A stretch of 64,000 nt of DNA, taken from contig JBCFBD010000002.1 in the NCBI GenBank assembly GCA_038562455.1, positions 1 to 64,000 on the forward strand, written 5' to 3'. Under the pieces are notes generated by a model, which searched no databases, was not told the DNA's origin, and saw only the letters and a program-made list of their open reading frames with translations. Within the stretch, counting starts at the first letter, position 1; each line of letters begins with the position of its first letter. The position numbers were made by a program, and so were the translations under genes. The stretch is from UBA6107 sp038562455. GTDB taxonomy: Bacteria > Chloroflexota > Anaerolineae > Anaerolineales > Anaerolineaceae. Shown here in pieces: positions 1-7,433 of the stretch.

Positions 1-820
1 GGTTGGCGCAGGCGATGATGTGGCTCTTGGGGAACATGGAGAGACCGTATTCAGGGAACATGCCCTTGAGCTCGACATCGATCATGTCGTCGGAATATTC
101 CTTCTCCATGAGCGCGATCATCTGCCGGGTCAGGCGCGTGTTGTCGTAGGTGGCGATGCGGAAGGAGTAGTAATTTTCCAGGTCAGCGGAGGGGTTCGCC
201 TTCCAACCCTTGTCAAAGCGCTCGACCAGCCACGGCGCGTCGGTGGGCGAGGTGGTGACGTCAAAGCGGCACATTCGCAAGCTCCCGTCGGGTCGTGTTC
301 CTCTCAATCGTCCGCGCAGCACCTTCAGCGTCTCCCCGGCGTAATCCAGGCCGGCTTCATCGTAATTGATGCGGTCAAACTCCATGCCGCGGATGAAGCG
401 CGCGTCCTTGCCCGCCGTCCGGAAGATCCACTCGGAACCGTTGTAGAACTTGATCGTCGGGTAGGGGCGCAGCACGACATCTTCCACGAAATGGCTGACT
501 TTGCTGCCGTTCTCGATCCACGGCTGCACCATTTCAAAGGGCAGCTCGGACTGCTTGGCGGTGACGGAAGTGTTCAGCGCCTTGAAATAGGGGATGGTGA
601 TGCAGTCCATCATGTAGGAAGCCGCCACGGAGGTCGTCTTTCCCGCGGCGATACCGGCGATGAAGGTCACGTTGGGGATCTCCAGCTGGTGAAAGGCGTA
701 CTGGTAACACAGCGGCTCCCAGTTGAAGTACCACTGGCAGCCGAGGTGGAAGCCTTTGCCAGCCCGGGAGCACATCGGCAGCATCTGGCGGTCGGCTTCG
801 GTCAGGATCCCCAAGCGCAC
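1..820 (-). CDS. Phage terminase large subunit, N-terminal part (cut by window edge)
   Basis: The leftward reading frame stays open from a GTG at 820 to the left edge of the window, giving about 273 residues without a stop. A Walker A loop (AGIAAGKTT, residues about 55-63) is preceded by an aromatic-rich adenine-binding region and followed near residue 140 by a Walker B-like stretch with an NYDEA motif. This is the ATPase arrangement of the DNA-packaging motor that translocates phage DNA into procapsids. The C-terminal nuclease domain should lie beyond the window. The GTG start is chosen because an in-frame stop lies just upstream; no strong ribosome site is visible. The adjacent HNH gene is the usual neighbour of HK97-type terminases. 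Family membership is fairly secure; the exact start is not. Confidence 0.8.
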   Translation of the reverse strand, partial: MRLGILTEADRQMLPMCSRAGKGFHLGCQWYFNWEPLCYQYAFHQLEIPNVTFIAGIAAGKTTSVAASYMMDCITIPYFKALNTSVTAKQSELPFEMVQPWIENGSKVSHFVEDVVLRPYPTIKFYNGSEWIFRTAGKDARFIRGMEFDRINYDEAGLDYAGETLKVLRGRLRGTRPDGSLRMCRFDVTTSPTDAPWLVERFDKGWKANPSADLENYYSFRIATYDNTRLTRQMIALMEKEYSDDMIDVELKGMFPEYGLSMFPKSHIIACAN

Positions 821-862
821 CTCGCCGTATCATTTTGCCCGCTCGCAAGAGATTTCATGTGC

Positions 863-1183
863 TCACTTCTTCCCGTGCAAGAACACCAGCCACTCCTGCA
901 GCTGCTCGCGAGTGATCGTGTTCATGTGCGCCATCCGGTGGTGGCGGCGGCACAGCAGGATGCCGTTTGCGAGTTCATCGCCGCCGCCCGCCCCGCGCGA
1001 GGTGATGTGGTGCGCGTCCAGCTCTCCAGTGCACTCCCAGAGGAGCCGTCCATCGGCGAGCTTCTCCGAGGTCCGCTCCAGCAGCATGCCCGCGATGCAT
1101 ACCCCGTCGCGCTGCCTGATCTTCTGCGAGAAGAGCGCATCTTTTAACCTCCGCGGCTTATAGCTTGGTTTTGCCAAGTGCAA
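863..1183 (-). CDS. HNH endonuclease, terminase-associated
   Basis: A protein of about 106 residues with a classic HNH core: AHHI, then an Asn about 15 residues later, then CRRHHRMAH. Stand-alone HNH proteins next to terminase are known to assist cos-type packaging cleavage in several phages, and this one ends 43 bases before the large terminase subunit on the same strand. The frame opens with a TTG at 1183 that overlaps the end of the upstream nuclease gene by 26 bases; no in-frame ATG lies before the HNH core, so the start is uncertain. It could instead be a homing-type nuclease, but the packaging context is the simpler reading. Confidence 0.75.
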   Translation of the reverse strand: MHLAKPSYKPRRLKDALFSQKIRQRDGVCIAGMLLERTSEKLADGRLLWECTGELDAHHITSRGAGGGDELANGILLCRRHHRMAHMNTITREQLQEWLVFLHGKK

Positions 1184-1664
1184 ACGCCTTGGAGCGCACG
1201 AATTCGGCCTCCAGCTCCCACGCCGGGTGCAGCTCCGTGACCGGGATCTCGTAACAGGCCTGGAAGCGCTCGCGGTTGATGGTCGAATTCAAAATGTCGG
1301 AACGGCTGGCGTACCCCAGCACGGTGCCGATCTTGGTGATCGGGTCGATCGCGGTGAGCAGCACCACGTCCGATTTGATGCGCTTGTTTTCCGGCCACTG
1401 CAGGAAGCGGTGGGAAATGTTGGGGGTCAGCACGGTGGCTTTGACGTCCACCTTGTATCCCCCGTAACGCAGGTCGACACCCCCGTCAAAGCGCGCATGG
1501 ATGGTTTCAGGCATGCCAAGAAACCGTCTCGCCACAATTTCCCCCGCAACTCCAATCAACTCGATCCCGTCTCCAAATTCAGAAACGTGGTGTGAAGTCT
1601 TGTTATGGGCGAGACGGCTCCTGGCGATCTCGATGATGTACTCCCAGGAGCCGCTCAGGTCCAT
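1158..1664 (-). CDS. PD-(D/E)XK-type nuclease-like protein
   Basis: A 168-residue protein. Around residues 42-75 it shows E42 (in GEIVARRFLG), D64 in GGVDL, then D73-V-K75 in the strand YKVDVKAT. That spacing resembles the restriction-endonuclease-like fold, where a D...(D/E)xK pair binds the catalytic metal. The reading is motif-based, so the substrate is unknown; Holliday-junction cleavage, DNA recycling or restriction are all possible. It starts two bases after the holin stop, with a purine-rich site (GGGAGAG) ahead of the ATG, and overlaps the HNH start. It therefore belongs to the leftward holin-nuclease-HNH-terminase transcript. Confidence 0.5.
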   Translation of the reverse strand: MDLSGSWEYIIEIARSRLAHNKTSHHVSEFGDGIELIGVAGEIVARRFLGMPETIHARFDGGVDLRYGGYKVDVKATVLTPNISHRFLQWPENKRIKSDVVLLTAIDPITKIGTVLGYASRSDILNSTINRERFQACYEIPVTELHPAWELEAEFVRSKAFALGKTKL

Positions 1665-1666
1665 GC

Positions 1667-2092
1667 TTACTCTCCCACGATTGGAAGGGGGGTTCTACCG
1701 CTTTTCATCGCCTGCACGGCGGCTTCGATGCACTGGTCGACCAGCTGGCGGTCCATGGGGATGCGGTTCTCGGCCAGCCACTGGCTAATTTGTGCCAGCA
1801 CCATTTCCTTTTTCCTCGCGCCGTCAAATTCTGCCGCGAAAGGGGACTGCTCGATGCCCCGCACCAGGATGTCGATGGTGTCCCTCATCATGTTGAATTT
1901 CGTCTCGCCCATCCTGGTCTTGAGGAACTCAACGGCAGCCGCGGCAACCCCCTTGAGCAGGAAACCCACCGCGCTGGCCACGGCAACGGTAATGATCGAC
2001 ACGACCTGGCTGATAATCTCTGGATCAATTTTTTCTCCTTGTGACTGTAATAGTAATGCACCAATAATAGCATAAGTGGTATAATAAAACAA
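1667..2092 (-). CDS. Phage holin, LLH-type
   Basis: A 141-residue protein. A hydrophobic N-terminal segment (about residues 8-15), a second Ala/Val-rich segment (about 30-45), and an amphipathic C-terminal half ending in a helix of the form IEAAVQAMK fit the LL-H phage holin family. Holins of this family sit in the inner membrane and time lysis by letting endolysin reach the wall. The frame starts at a TTG (2092) without a clear ribosome site, so the true start may be a little downstream. Holin and endolysin (7434-9146) lie on opposite strands here, which is unusual for a lysis cassette. Confidence 0.6.
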   Translation of the reverse strand: MFYYTTYAIIGALLLQSQGEKIDPEIISQVVSIITVAVASAVGFLLKGVAAAAVEFLKTRMGETKFNMMRDTIDILVRGIEQSPFAAEFDGARKKEMVLAQISQWLAENRIPMDRQLVDQCIEAAVQAMKSGRTPLPIVGE

Positions 2093-2489
2093 GTGTTCTA
2101 TTGTAGGAACGTTGACCTACTTATGAGATTTGGGCTTCGTGTGAAAAGGCATGAAAACAGGTATCTATCCATTAAGAGAAGTGAACACCCCACCCCCCCT
2201 TCGGGGGGAGGAGGAAGACCGTGCCAACGCGACCCCTAATCGGGGGGGCCGGGGGGGGGAGTTGAGGCGTTCCCCCTTCCTGTTCTCCACGGCGCGTGTC
2301 CCACCGCCCACCCCGGTGATTTGGTGAGGTCATGAGGGTTGCGTGTTCCAGCCAGTCCACGTTGTGTAGTTAGAACGCGGTCGTGGCTGTTGAAAGGGGT
2401 AGGTAGTGCTCTGCGAGCGTCGTCTTTGGCGTCATTCAAACTTGGGTGACCCATTCAATCGTTCCACGCTCGTTTGGAGGCGAGCCAAC
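2093..2489. other. Non-coding stretch with G/C-tract hairpin
   Basis: About 400 bases separate the leftward packaging genes from the rightward genes. A run of C at 2193-2199 faces a run of G at 2203-2208 across a short TTC loop, and further G-tracts follow near 2239-2260. No convincing gene was found. Divergent promoters are expected here, but no close match to a sigma-70 consensus was located. Confidence 0.4.
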
Positions 2490-2933
2490 ATGAAGACGAA
2501 AAGCATTACCACCATCCCCGCACGTGAGATCGAAAGCGTTGTCATCTATGCCGACGGCGCTTGTCCCAATAACGGCAAGGCAGATGCCCGCATGTACTGC
2601 TCGTTCGCGGTGTACGTCAACCAGAAGCTGGTACATGCAGAGAAGGTCGACCTGTCCGACCTGGACGTCAAGCAGACCAACAACACCGCCGAGTTCCACG
2701 CCCTGATCGAAGCGCTGACCTACATGTCGCAAGCGCANNNNNNNNNNAAGCAGCTGGAGTTCGTGGTGCGCACGGACAGCGAACTGGTCTACGAGGCCTG
2801 GCTGCGCAACAAAACCGTCAAGACGCGCCATCTCAAGCCCCTGTACCAGAAGGTGCTGGCATTGGCGGGCGAGTTGAACGTCAAGCTGGAGCAGATCAGC
2901 GGCGACAGCATGAAGCTGGTGCTTGGGCATTGA
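2490..2933 (+). CDS. Ribonuclease H-like protein (contains a 10-N assembly gap)
   Basis: The protein begins about 17 residues before YADGACPNNG, the first strand of the RNase HI fold with its metal-binding Asp (D22). The second acidic residue is in NNTAEFHAL (E68) and the third in RTDSELVY. The C-terminal tail (ISGDSMKLVLGH) replaces the usual glycine/histidine loop, as in short COG0328 members. RNase HI removes RNA from RNA-DNA hybrids and would fit phage DNA replication beside the SSB. The ATG at 2490 follows GGAGG with a 9-base gap. Ten N bases (2738-2747) hide about three codons; the flanks stay in frame only because of the placeholder length, so the true middle is unknown. Confidence 0.7.
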   Translation: MKTKSITTIPAREIESVVIYADGACPNNGKADARMYCSFAVYVNQKLVHAEKVDLSDLDVKQTNNTAEFHALIEALTYMSQAXXXXKQLEFVVRTDSELVYEAWLRNKTVKTRHLKPLYQKVLALAGELNVKLEQISGDSMKLVLGH

Positions 2934-2963
2934 GAGCCAAATGCCGAAGAGCGCTACTGGATT

Positions 2964-2979
2964 AGTGCCTTGCGGCACT
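2964..2979 (+). terminator. Hairpin after the RNase H gene
   Basis: A perfect 6-bp stem (AGTGCC / GGCACT) with a TTGC loop is followed by GCTTTTG. It is a weak intrinsic terminator or processing hairpin between the RNase H gene and the next gene. Confidence 0.45.
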
Positions 2980-3011
2980 GCTTTTGATAACCGTAATGGA
3001 GGCGGTTACAC

Positions 3012-3320
3012 ATGAGCAACCTTCAGACGTCTGAAGTACTGTATCGCATCGTGCTCAACCCCGAGCACTCACTGGTCTACTCGACCTATGCTGAAGCGGC
3101 CGACTGCTGGCAGCGCGAACTGCTCGCGGGGCACAGTCCACTGAAATTCGAGGTGCTTACAAACACGGATTGGGTGGCGATCAACGATCCCTGCATCTGC
3201 CGCTGGTGCAAGCAGCCGTACGGCACGCAACCTCACATCCAGTGCCAGATCGAGGAAGACCAGGATTACCGCGACTTCTGCGATTACCGCACCGCGGTGC
3301 GCATGGACCTGCACTTTTGA
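3012..3320 (+). CDS. Small protein of unknown function with Cys/His pairs
   Basis: A 102-residue protein that I do not recognise. It has a Cys cluster (CICRWC about residues 61-66, a later CQ and FCDY) that could bind a metal. The ATG at 3012 follows GGAGG at 2998-3002. The first codons contain the palindrome CTTCAGACGTCTGAAG (3021-3036), whose 14-base core recurs after the endolysin gene. It sits between the RNase H and SSB genes, so a DNA-related accessory role is only an inference. Confidence 0.55.
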   Translation: MSNLQTSEVLYRIVLNPEHSLVYSTYAEAADCWQRELLAGHSPLKFEVLTNTDWVAINDPCICRWCKQPYGTQPHIQCQIEEDQDYRDFCDYRTAVRMDLHF

Positions 3321-3345
3321 TCAACCACAGAATTGAGAGGACAAA

Positions 3346-3504
3346 ATGACGCTGGCGAAGTTCAAAAGAGTTGCACATGGACGGGAGAGGGCCGCCCTGC
3401 GGGCGGCGCTGCGCAGTGGCGCTTGGGAAGGATTGGAGCATAAGCCAAAGAACTCCATCCCGAGACCTGGCAAGTATGCTCCTGTCGGGGCGAAAGGTTC
3501 ATGA
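3346..3504 (+). CDS. Possible short basic protein (52 residues)
   Basis: This short frame starts at an ATG preceded by GAGAGG with a 5-base gap and ends with TGA at 3502-3504. The product is rich in Arg, Lys and Ala in its first half, followed by a Pro/Gly-rich tail. I do not recognise it. Support is the ribosome site and its place in the rightward series; the short length leaves real doubt. Confidence 0.35.
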   Translation: MTLAKFKRVAHGRERAALRAALRSGAWEGLEHKPKNSIPRPGKYAPVGAKGS

Positions 3505-3621
3505 TCGATGGCGCCACGGGTAGGGATTGCCTATCGGCAGCGCTTTTTCGACGGGTGAATACATTGCACCCAACAAAAATTTGGATGGCACGAGCCAATT
3601 CGTGCAGAGAGGAAGTGCAAG

Positions 3622-4008
3622 ATGCAAAAGCTTATCGTAACAGGTCGTTTGGGTCGTGAGCCGGAGATGCGTTTCACTCCGGCGGGTCAGCAGGTGACCA
3701 ATTTCTCGGTCGCCACCGACCGCCGCTACAGCACCGCGGACGGGGAGAAAAAGGTCGTCACCACCTGGTTCAACATCGAAGTGTGGGGCAAGCTGGCGGA
3801 TGTGTGCAACCAGTACCTCCACAAGGGCAACCAGGTGGGGATCATCGGCCGCATGAAGGACCCGCGCTGCTACCAGGCGCAGGACGGCACCTGGAAGGCC
3901 TCGACCCTCGAGGTGGTGGCCGAGAGCGTCGAGTTCCTGACCCCCAAGGGCGCCAACGGGGCGGAGGAACCCGAGACGGAAGCCGTTGCCGAAGAGATCC
4001 CGTTCTAA
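3622..4008 (+). CDS. ssb: Single-stranded DNA-binding protein
   Basis: A 128-residue protein with the SSB OB-fold from residue 1: MQKLIVTGRLGREPEMRFTP opens it, followed by VTNFSVATDRRY and a WFNIEVWGKLAD strand. The C-terminus is acidic and ends in EEIPF, the tail that bacterial SSBs use to recruit repair and replication partners. It coats single-stranded DNA during replication or recombination. A purine-rich site (GAGAGGAAG) precedes the ATG. It is followed at once by an intrinsic terminator, so it may be expressed above the next gene. Length and tail are typical of phage and chromosomal SSBs. Confidence 0.95.
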   Translation: MQKLIVTGRLGREPEMRFTPAGQQVTNFSVATDRRYSTADGEKKVVTTWFNIEVWGKLADVCNQYLHKGNQVGIIGRMKDPRCYQAQDGTWKASTLEVVAESVEFLTPKGANGAEEPETEAVAEEIPF

Positions 4009-4026
4009 CGGGGTTTCACCCAACCA

Positions 4027-4056
4027 GGGAGAGCTCGCAAGAGTTCTCCCTTTTTT
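4027..4056 (+). terminator. Intrinsic terminator after ssb
   Basis: A 10-bp stem (GGGAGAGCTC / GAGTTCTCCC, one G-T pair) with a GCAA tetraloop is followed by six T residues. The ribosome site of the next gene begins about ten bases later, so read-through would still feed that gene. Confidence 0.85.
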
Positions 4057-4073
4057 ATTTAACGGAGGCAGAA

Positions 4074-5741
4074 ATGTTACACGATTTGGCAGTTCAGCTT
4101 CAGGATATCAAGCTGGACATCAACAACACCGTGCTGGAAGAGTTGAAAACGAAGGGTTTCTACACGGTGTGGCAGAAGCAGTGGGGACGCCTGACCACGG
4201 AAGCCGGCGGCGACATCGCCATGCTGCGCTTGCTCAAGATCGCCGAACAGGAATACGCGCCGGACTGCACAGCCCTGGACGACATGGCCGCGCAGGTCGC
4301 CTATGAGGCTCGCTACGACTTAGACACTCTTGAGACAGAGCGCCGCGCATCCAGGGAAGCCGGGCGCAGGATGTCCTACGCCGAAGTCGACCGCCCGGCG
4401 GACATGTACCGCCGCTGGATGAAGCCGCTGCGCTTCATCCAGCAGTACCACTACGGCGTGGGGAGCATCATCCGTGATCTGGAGCTGGAACAGACCATGC
4501 CCTACGGCGAACTGGACAGCCCACACTGGGTGGATGGGTACACGGGTGAAGTGGATCCCGACGCCATGCTGGAGCGCGTCAACTTTCCGGCGTCTGAAAG
4601 TGATGAGGAGAGCGTCTTCTACTCCGAAGCTTTTGATGAAGAGGATGAATTCACCATCGAACAGTTTGAAGAGCGCGAGTTCGAGAAGCCGGTGTGGATG
4701 CAGGTGCAGGAAGACATGCAGGTTACTTCATCTTACTTTGACCTGGTCAGCGAGCTCAAGATCGAACGCCAACTGCTGCGTGAGCGCATCAACCAGGCGC
4801 TTACGGATAGAAGGGAAGCCGCGGTCAAGCGCATCGCCATGCAAGCCCACCGCAAGCAGCTTGGAGCGCCGCTGGTGCTCTTGGCTGCCGCTAGGGAGAT
4901 CATAGAAAACAGGGTTCTCTCCACCCTTGCTCAGCAGGTCTACGCCAAGTGCAACAAGGTGGTTTGGGAGGAGCGCAAGGCGGTCTTCGCCGACGCCAGG
5001 GAGGCCGTGCGCCGGAGCCCTGAAGCCAGGGCTTATTTGCTGGGGCTGCAGCAATTGGCCGAGCGAGACGAGAGCCCGGTCGATCTTGCCGTGTTATTCC
5101 TCTCGATGCAGCACGGGTTGTGCTTCGAGGAGTATGACAGCCGAGAGGTGAGATTGCTCAAGGGTGGCACTCTCTACGAGTTCATCGAGGACAACGAAGA
5201 GGAGCTCCTGGAGAACATGAACAACCCCGCCGGTGTCTCCGAGATCGCGCCTTCCAGGGAGTACATCGACCAGTTCTGCGAGGAGACCATCCAGCTGTAC
5301 GCGGGTACGGGGGAAGCGGACCTGGCGAAATCACGCTTCAACCACCCGTACTTCATCGAGGGCTATATCCGCGCTGCCACTGTCCTGCGCAATGTGACTA
5401 AGGATAAACTGGTGTCCGCGGGTCACGAGAACTTCAGGCAGCGGATATCCCCTGAGGGCAACCGCGCCTTTCATCAAGCACGCCTGGAAGGCAAGGACAT
5501 GAAGGCAGCCATGCGTGCCTTCTGGCAGGTGGCCAATCGTCCAGTACCCAAACCGCTCCCGCGCATCACCGCCGTCAGGGACACGGGGCTGGTCCTGGAC
5601 ACTGGCCGCGCCATCAGCTTCGGCATCGCCGTGCTGAAGGTGCAGCACAACGAGCTTGCACTGTCGCAGGAGGACAGGGTCAGGCTCAAGGATGTATTAC
5701 AGCAGCGCAACTGGGGCAGGGTGCTGCAGGAAGCGCTTTGA
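4074..5741 (+). CDS. Large protein of unknown function (555 residues)
   Basis: I do not recognise this protein. It is hydrophilic, with many charged residues, no signal peptide and no clear membrane segment. An acidic patch (about residues 180-210, with DEEDEF) lies mid-protein, and helical Arg/Glu-rich stretches that could form coiled coil follow (about 230-330). No Walker motif or nuclease signature was seen. The ATG follows GGAGG with a 7-base gap, directly after the ssb terminator, and a strong hairpin with a T-run follows the stop. Being between ssb and a SymE-like gene in a phage-like region suggests an element-specific function; structural, replicative or defence roles cannot be told apart. 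Confidence 0.75.
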   Translation: MLHDLAVQLQDIKLDINNTVLEELKTKGFYTVWQKQWGRLTTEAGGDIAMLRLLKIAEQEYAPDCTALDDMAAQVAYEARYDLDTLETERRASREAGRRMSYAEVDRPADMYRRWMKPLRFIQQYHYGVGSIIRDLELEQTMPYGELDSPHWVDGYTGEVDPDAMLERVNFPASESDEESVFYSEAFDEEDEFTIEQFEEREFEKPVWMQVQEDMQVTSSYFDLVSELKIERQLLRERINQALTDRREAAVKRIAMQAHRKQLGAPLVLLAAAREIIENRVLSTLAQQVYAKCNKVVWEERKAVFADAREAVRRSPEARAYLLGLQQLAERDESPVDLAVLFLSMQHGLCFEEYDSREVRLLKGGTLYEFIEDNEEELLENMNNPAGVSEIAPSREYIDQFCEETIQLYAGTGEADLAKSRFNHPYFIEGYIRAATVLRNVTKDKLVSAGHENFRQRISPEGNRAFHQARLEGKDMKAAMRAFWQVANRPVPKPLPRITAVRDTGLVLDTGRAISFGIAVLKVQHNELALSQEDRVRLKDVLQQRNWGRVLQEAL

Positions 5742-5757
5742 CCCGAGAGACACACTT

Positions 5758-5795
5758 CATGGTGGAGCGTCAGCTCCACCATGATCATTTTTTTG
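5758..5795 (+). terminator. Strong intrinsic terminator
   Basis: A perfect 12-bp stem (TCATGGTGGAGC and its complement), a GTCA loop, three spacer bases and seven T residues. It closes the transcript of the 555-residue protein gene. Confidence 0.85.
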
Positions 5796-5986
5796 CGACT
5801 GTTCAGGGTTGCACTGCCATCGACGACATTACGCAAACTGGCTTATCCCACCCCCCGGGAGCAAGCGCTGCTGCCGGCTTTGCGCACACCGGCGTTCCCA
5901 GCCCCCGGGGATGGCTGCGGTCGCCGACAGTACGCAGTTTGCCTGGCTTCCAGTGCAATCCATACCCTATTTACAAGGAGGTTGAC

Positions 5987-6169
5987 ATGACCCGTACGCT
6001 CTCGGTAACCGATGTGGGCGATTTTCACAAGAAGTCCGTCGTCCCGCAGATCCTGCTGAAAGGCAAGTGGCTCTCGGAGTTGGGCTTTTCTCCCGACCAG
6101 AAGGTCGAGATCAGCGCCAAATCCAGGGGAATTCTGGTGATTTCCTTAAAAAACTGTAATAACCCTTGA
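5987..6169 (+). CDS. SymE-like toxin / AbrB-fold protein
   Basis: A 60-residue protein whose second half (LLKGKWLSELGF, then KVEIS and GILVISL) matches the SymE toxin pattern: a LKGKWL-x2-GF segment followed by two beta strands. SymE of E. coli is an SOS-induced protein derived from the AbrB fold that condenses nucleic acid and is repressed by an antisense RNA (SymR). The ATG follows AAGGAGG with a good gap. Just past the end, a promoter-like sequence points right; no antisense promoter was pinned down. It may act as a toxin, an RNA-binding protein or a simple AbrB-like regulator on this element. Confidence 0.65.
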   Translation: MTRTLSVTDVGDFHKKSVVPQILLKGKWLSELGFSPDQKVEISAKSRGILVISLKNCNNP

Positions 6170-6194
6170 CTTAATGTAGCGTAATTGTTACAAT
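6166..6194 (+). promoter_or_regulatory. Sigma-70-like promoter
   Basis: TTGACT and TACAAT are separated by exactly 17 bases. The predicted start is near 6201, inside a long non-coding stretch, about 660 bases before the next well-supported gene. Confidence 0.6.
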
Positions 6195-6757
6195 CAGTGA
6201 AACGATTGCAGTGGAACGCGTGCCGCAACGAATACTCGGTACAGAAAGACAAGGGGATGATATCCCCCCTCAGGTAACTGGAAATCAACGCTCTCGTGTG
6301 TTACACAACCAATCGTTTATCAAGCGCACTTGAACTACTGCCGCAAGGCAGTCCCGGGAGGCTGAACAATACCCATAATGTCCGCTAGACCCACGACGAA
6401 ACACCGTTTTTCCCCTTTGGTTCTGATCATTTCAGGTTGCGTCTCTTTTGTTGCGGGTGCATAGAGGAATTCATTCCCGTGTTTCATTTCCTTCTCGCTA
6501 GCAATTGACTGCTTTCCTCACCGCAACAGTGGCTTGCGGGTCTCAGGAAATCTAATGGTTTCATATAGATGGGGCAGGGGTTTATGGTTCACAAGGGTGC
6601 ATTTGTGATGGGATGGCTTGACAATCCAGGTTGTTTTCCAGATTTGTTTCTTGGTGCTGGGTAGTGATTTCCCACAACCGGATTTACCATTTGCAGCACA
6701 GATCCAAGGTGAACCCCTGCCGAGAGGTAGAACTTTCAGGCACCGGAAAGTGAACTC
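6195..6757 (+). other. Long non-coding stretch with hairpins, candidate RNA gene or leader
   Basis: No convincing gene is present. Two hairpins lie near the 5' end: GGGGAT/ATCCCC near 6254-6268, and ACTGCC-GCAA-GGCAGT (6337-6352) with a GNRA-type loop. A sigma-70-like promoter immediately upstream would transcribe it. No clear terminator was found, so it could be a long 5' leader of the gene at 6866 rather than a separate RNA. Confidence 0.35.
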
Positions 6758-6844
6758 GTGGAGATCATCGGTCTGATCGTTCTAATGGTGGGACTGCTCT
6801 TTATCCTGGTAATGGAAATTTCCATCCTCGCCTGGCGAGAGTGA
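6758..6844 (+). CDS. Possible 28-residue single-span membrane peptide
   Basis: From a GTG start this frame encodes a peptide with about 20 consecutive hydrophobic residues (IIGLIVLMVGLLFILVM) and a charged end (AWRE). It would span the membrane once. The frame is blocked by a TAG a few codons upstream, and the ribosome site is weak. It could be a tiny holin-like or toxin peptide, or chance. Confidence 0.3.
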   Translation: MEIIGLIVLMVGLLFILVMEISILAWRE

Positions 6845-6865
6845 AGGATCAATATAGGAGGTGTT

Positions 6866-7324
6866 ATGGACACAGATTTAAATAAAATGACCAGTTTGCA
6901 GGAAGTTGTTTTGGCGGCGGATGAAAGGCTGGAAGCGCTGTTCAAATCCGCCCGGGAGAGGGAAGAGGAACTGGCAAGGCAGAAAAGGCAGCTGACAGAT
7001 GACCGCTTGTGCGCGCTTGAAGCGCATTTGAGCGGCTTTTTGCCCGCAGCCGTCATGCCCTACATCGACCCCACCTGGCAGCTCGGGGAACGCGATTTTC
7101 TTGACGCCTCGATCTCCGGTTTCTCGGTCAAGATCGAGGTCCCGGGCGCATTCCCCATCTTCAGGCACTGTTACTTTGATATTTGGGCGGAATGCTGGCA
7201 TTCCGCGAACATGTTCTACATCCACGATCATGAAGGGCGTTTTCTCGGTCAGCACGAAGATTTCCTCCTGGCGTTGGGAGCGGCGCGCAAGCATTCCCTC
7301 GACGCGCTGGGATTGGAATATTGA
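6866..7324 (+). CDS. Protein of unknown function with N-terminal coiled coil
   Basis: A 152-residue protein that I do not recognise. Residues about 10-50 are helical and charged (a REREEELARQKRQ stretch), probably coiled coil. The rest is a compact alpha/beta region rich in aromatic residues (FDIWAECWH). The ATG follows AGGAGG. It lies upstream of the endolysin gene and could be structural or regulatory; no motif decides. Confidence 0.65.
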   Translation: MDTDLNKMTSLQEVVLAADERLEALFKSAREREEELARQKRQLTDDRLCALEAHLSGFLPAAVMPYIDPTWQLGERDFLDASISGFSVKIEVPGAFPIFRHCYFDIWAECWHSANMFYIHDHEGRFLGQHEDFLLALGAARKHSLDALGLEY

Positions 7325-7331
7325 AGTTCTT

Positions 7332-7395
7332 TTGCGGGGTGGTTCGGAACCTAGAAAGAAACTCTTTTGAAGCAGTTCAACTCTGCTCCCCGCAA
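7332..7395 (+). promoter_or_regulatory. Structured RNA element upstream of endolysin (three-way junction)
   Basis: An outer 8-bp stem (TTGCGGGG at 7332-7339 with CCCCGCAA at 7388-7395) encloses two hairpins: GGTTCGGAACC (7341-7351) and AGCAG/CTGCT around a 7-base loop (7371-7387). The last stacks directly on the outer stem. It sits between two genes with no T-run after it, so it is not a simple terminator. It might control endolysin translation or be a processing site. Confidence 0.4.
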
Positions 7396-7433
7396 CTTGC
7401 ATAAACCCTTTCGGAGGCGAGAAAGGTTAGCCA

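Noticed and set aside
20..1147. Long rightward open frame across the terminase/HNH region
   Set aside because: It is the complement of well-supported leftward terminase and HNH genes and has no recognisable protein pattern.
2193..2260. G/C tracts as a possible replication origin
   Set aside because: No iterons, AT-rich unwinding region or initiator gene is nearby; a hairpin is all that can be supported.
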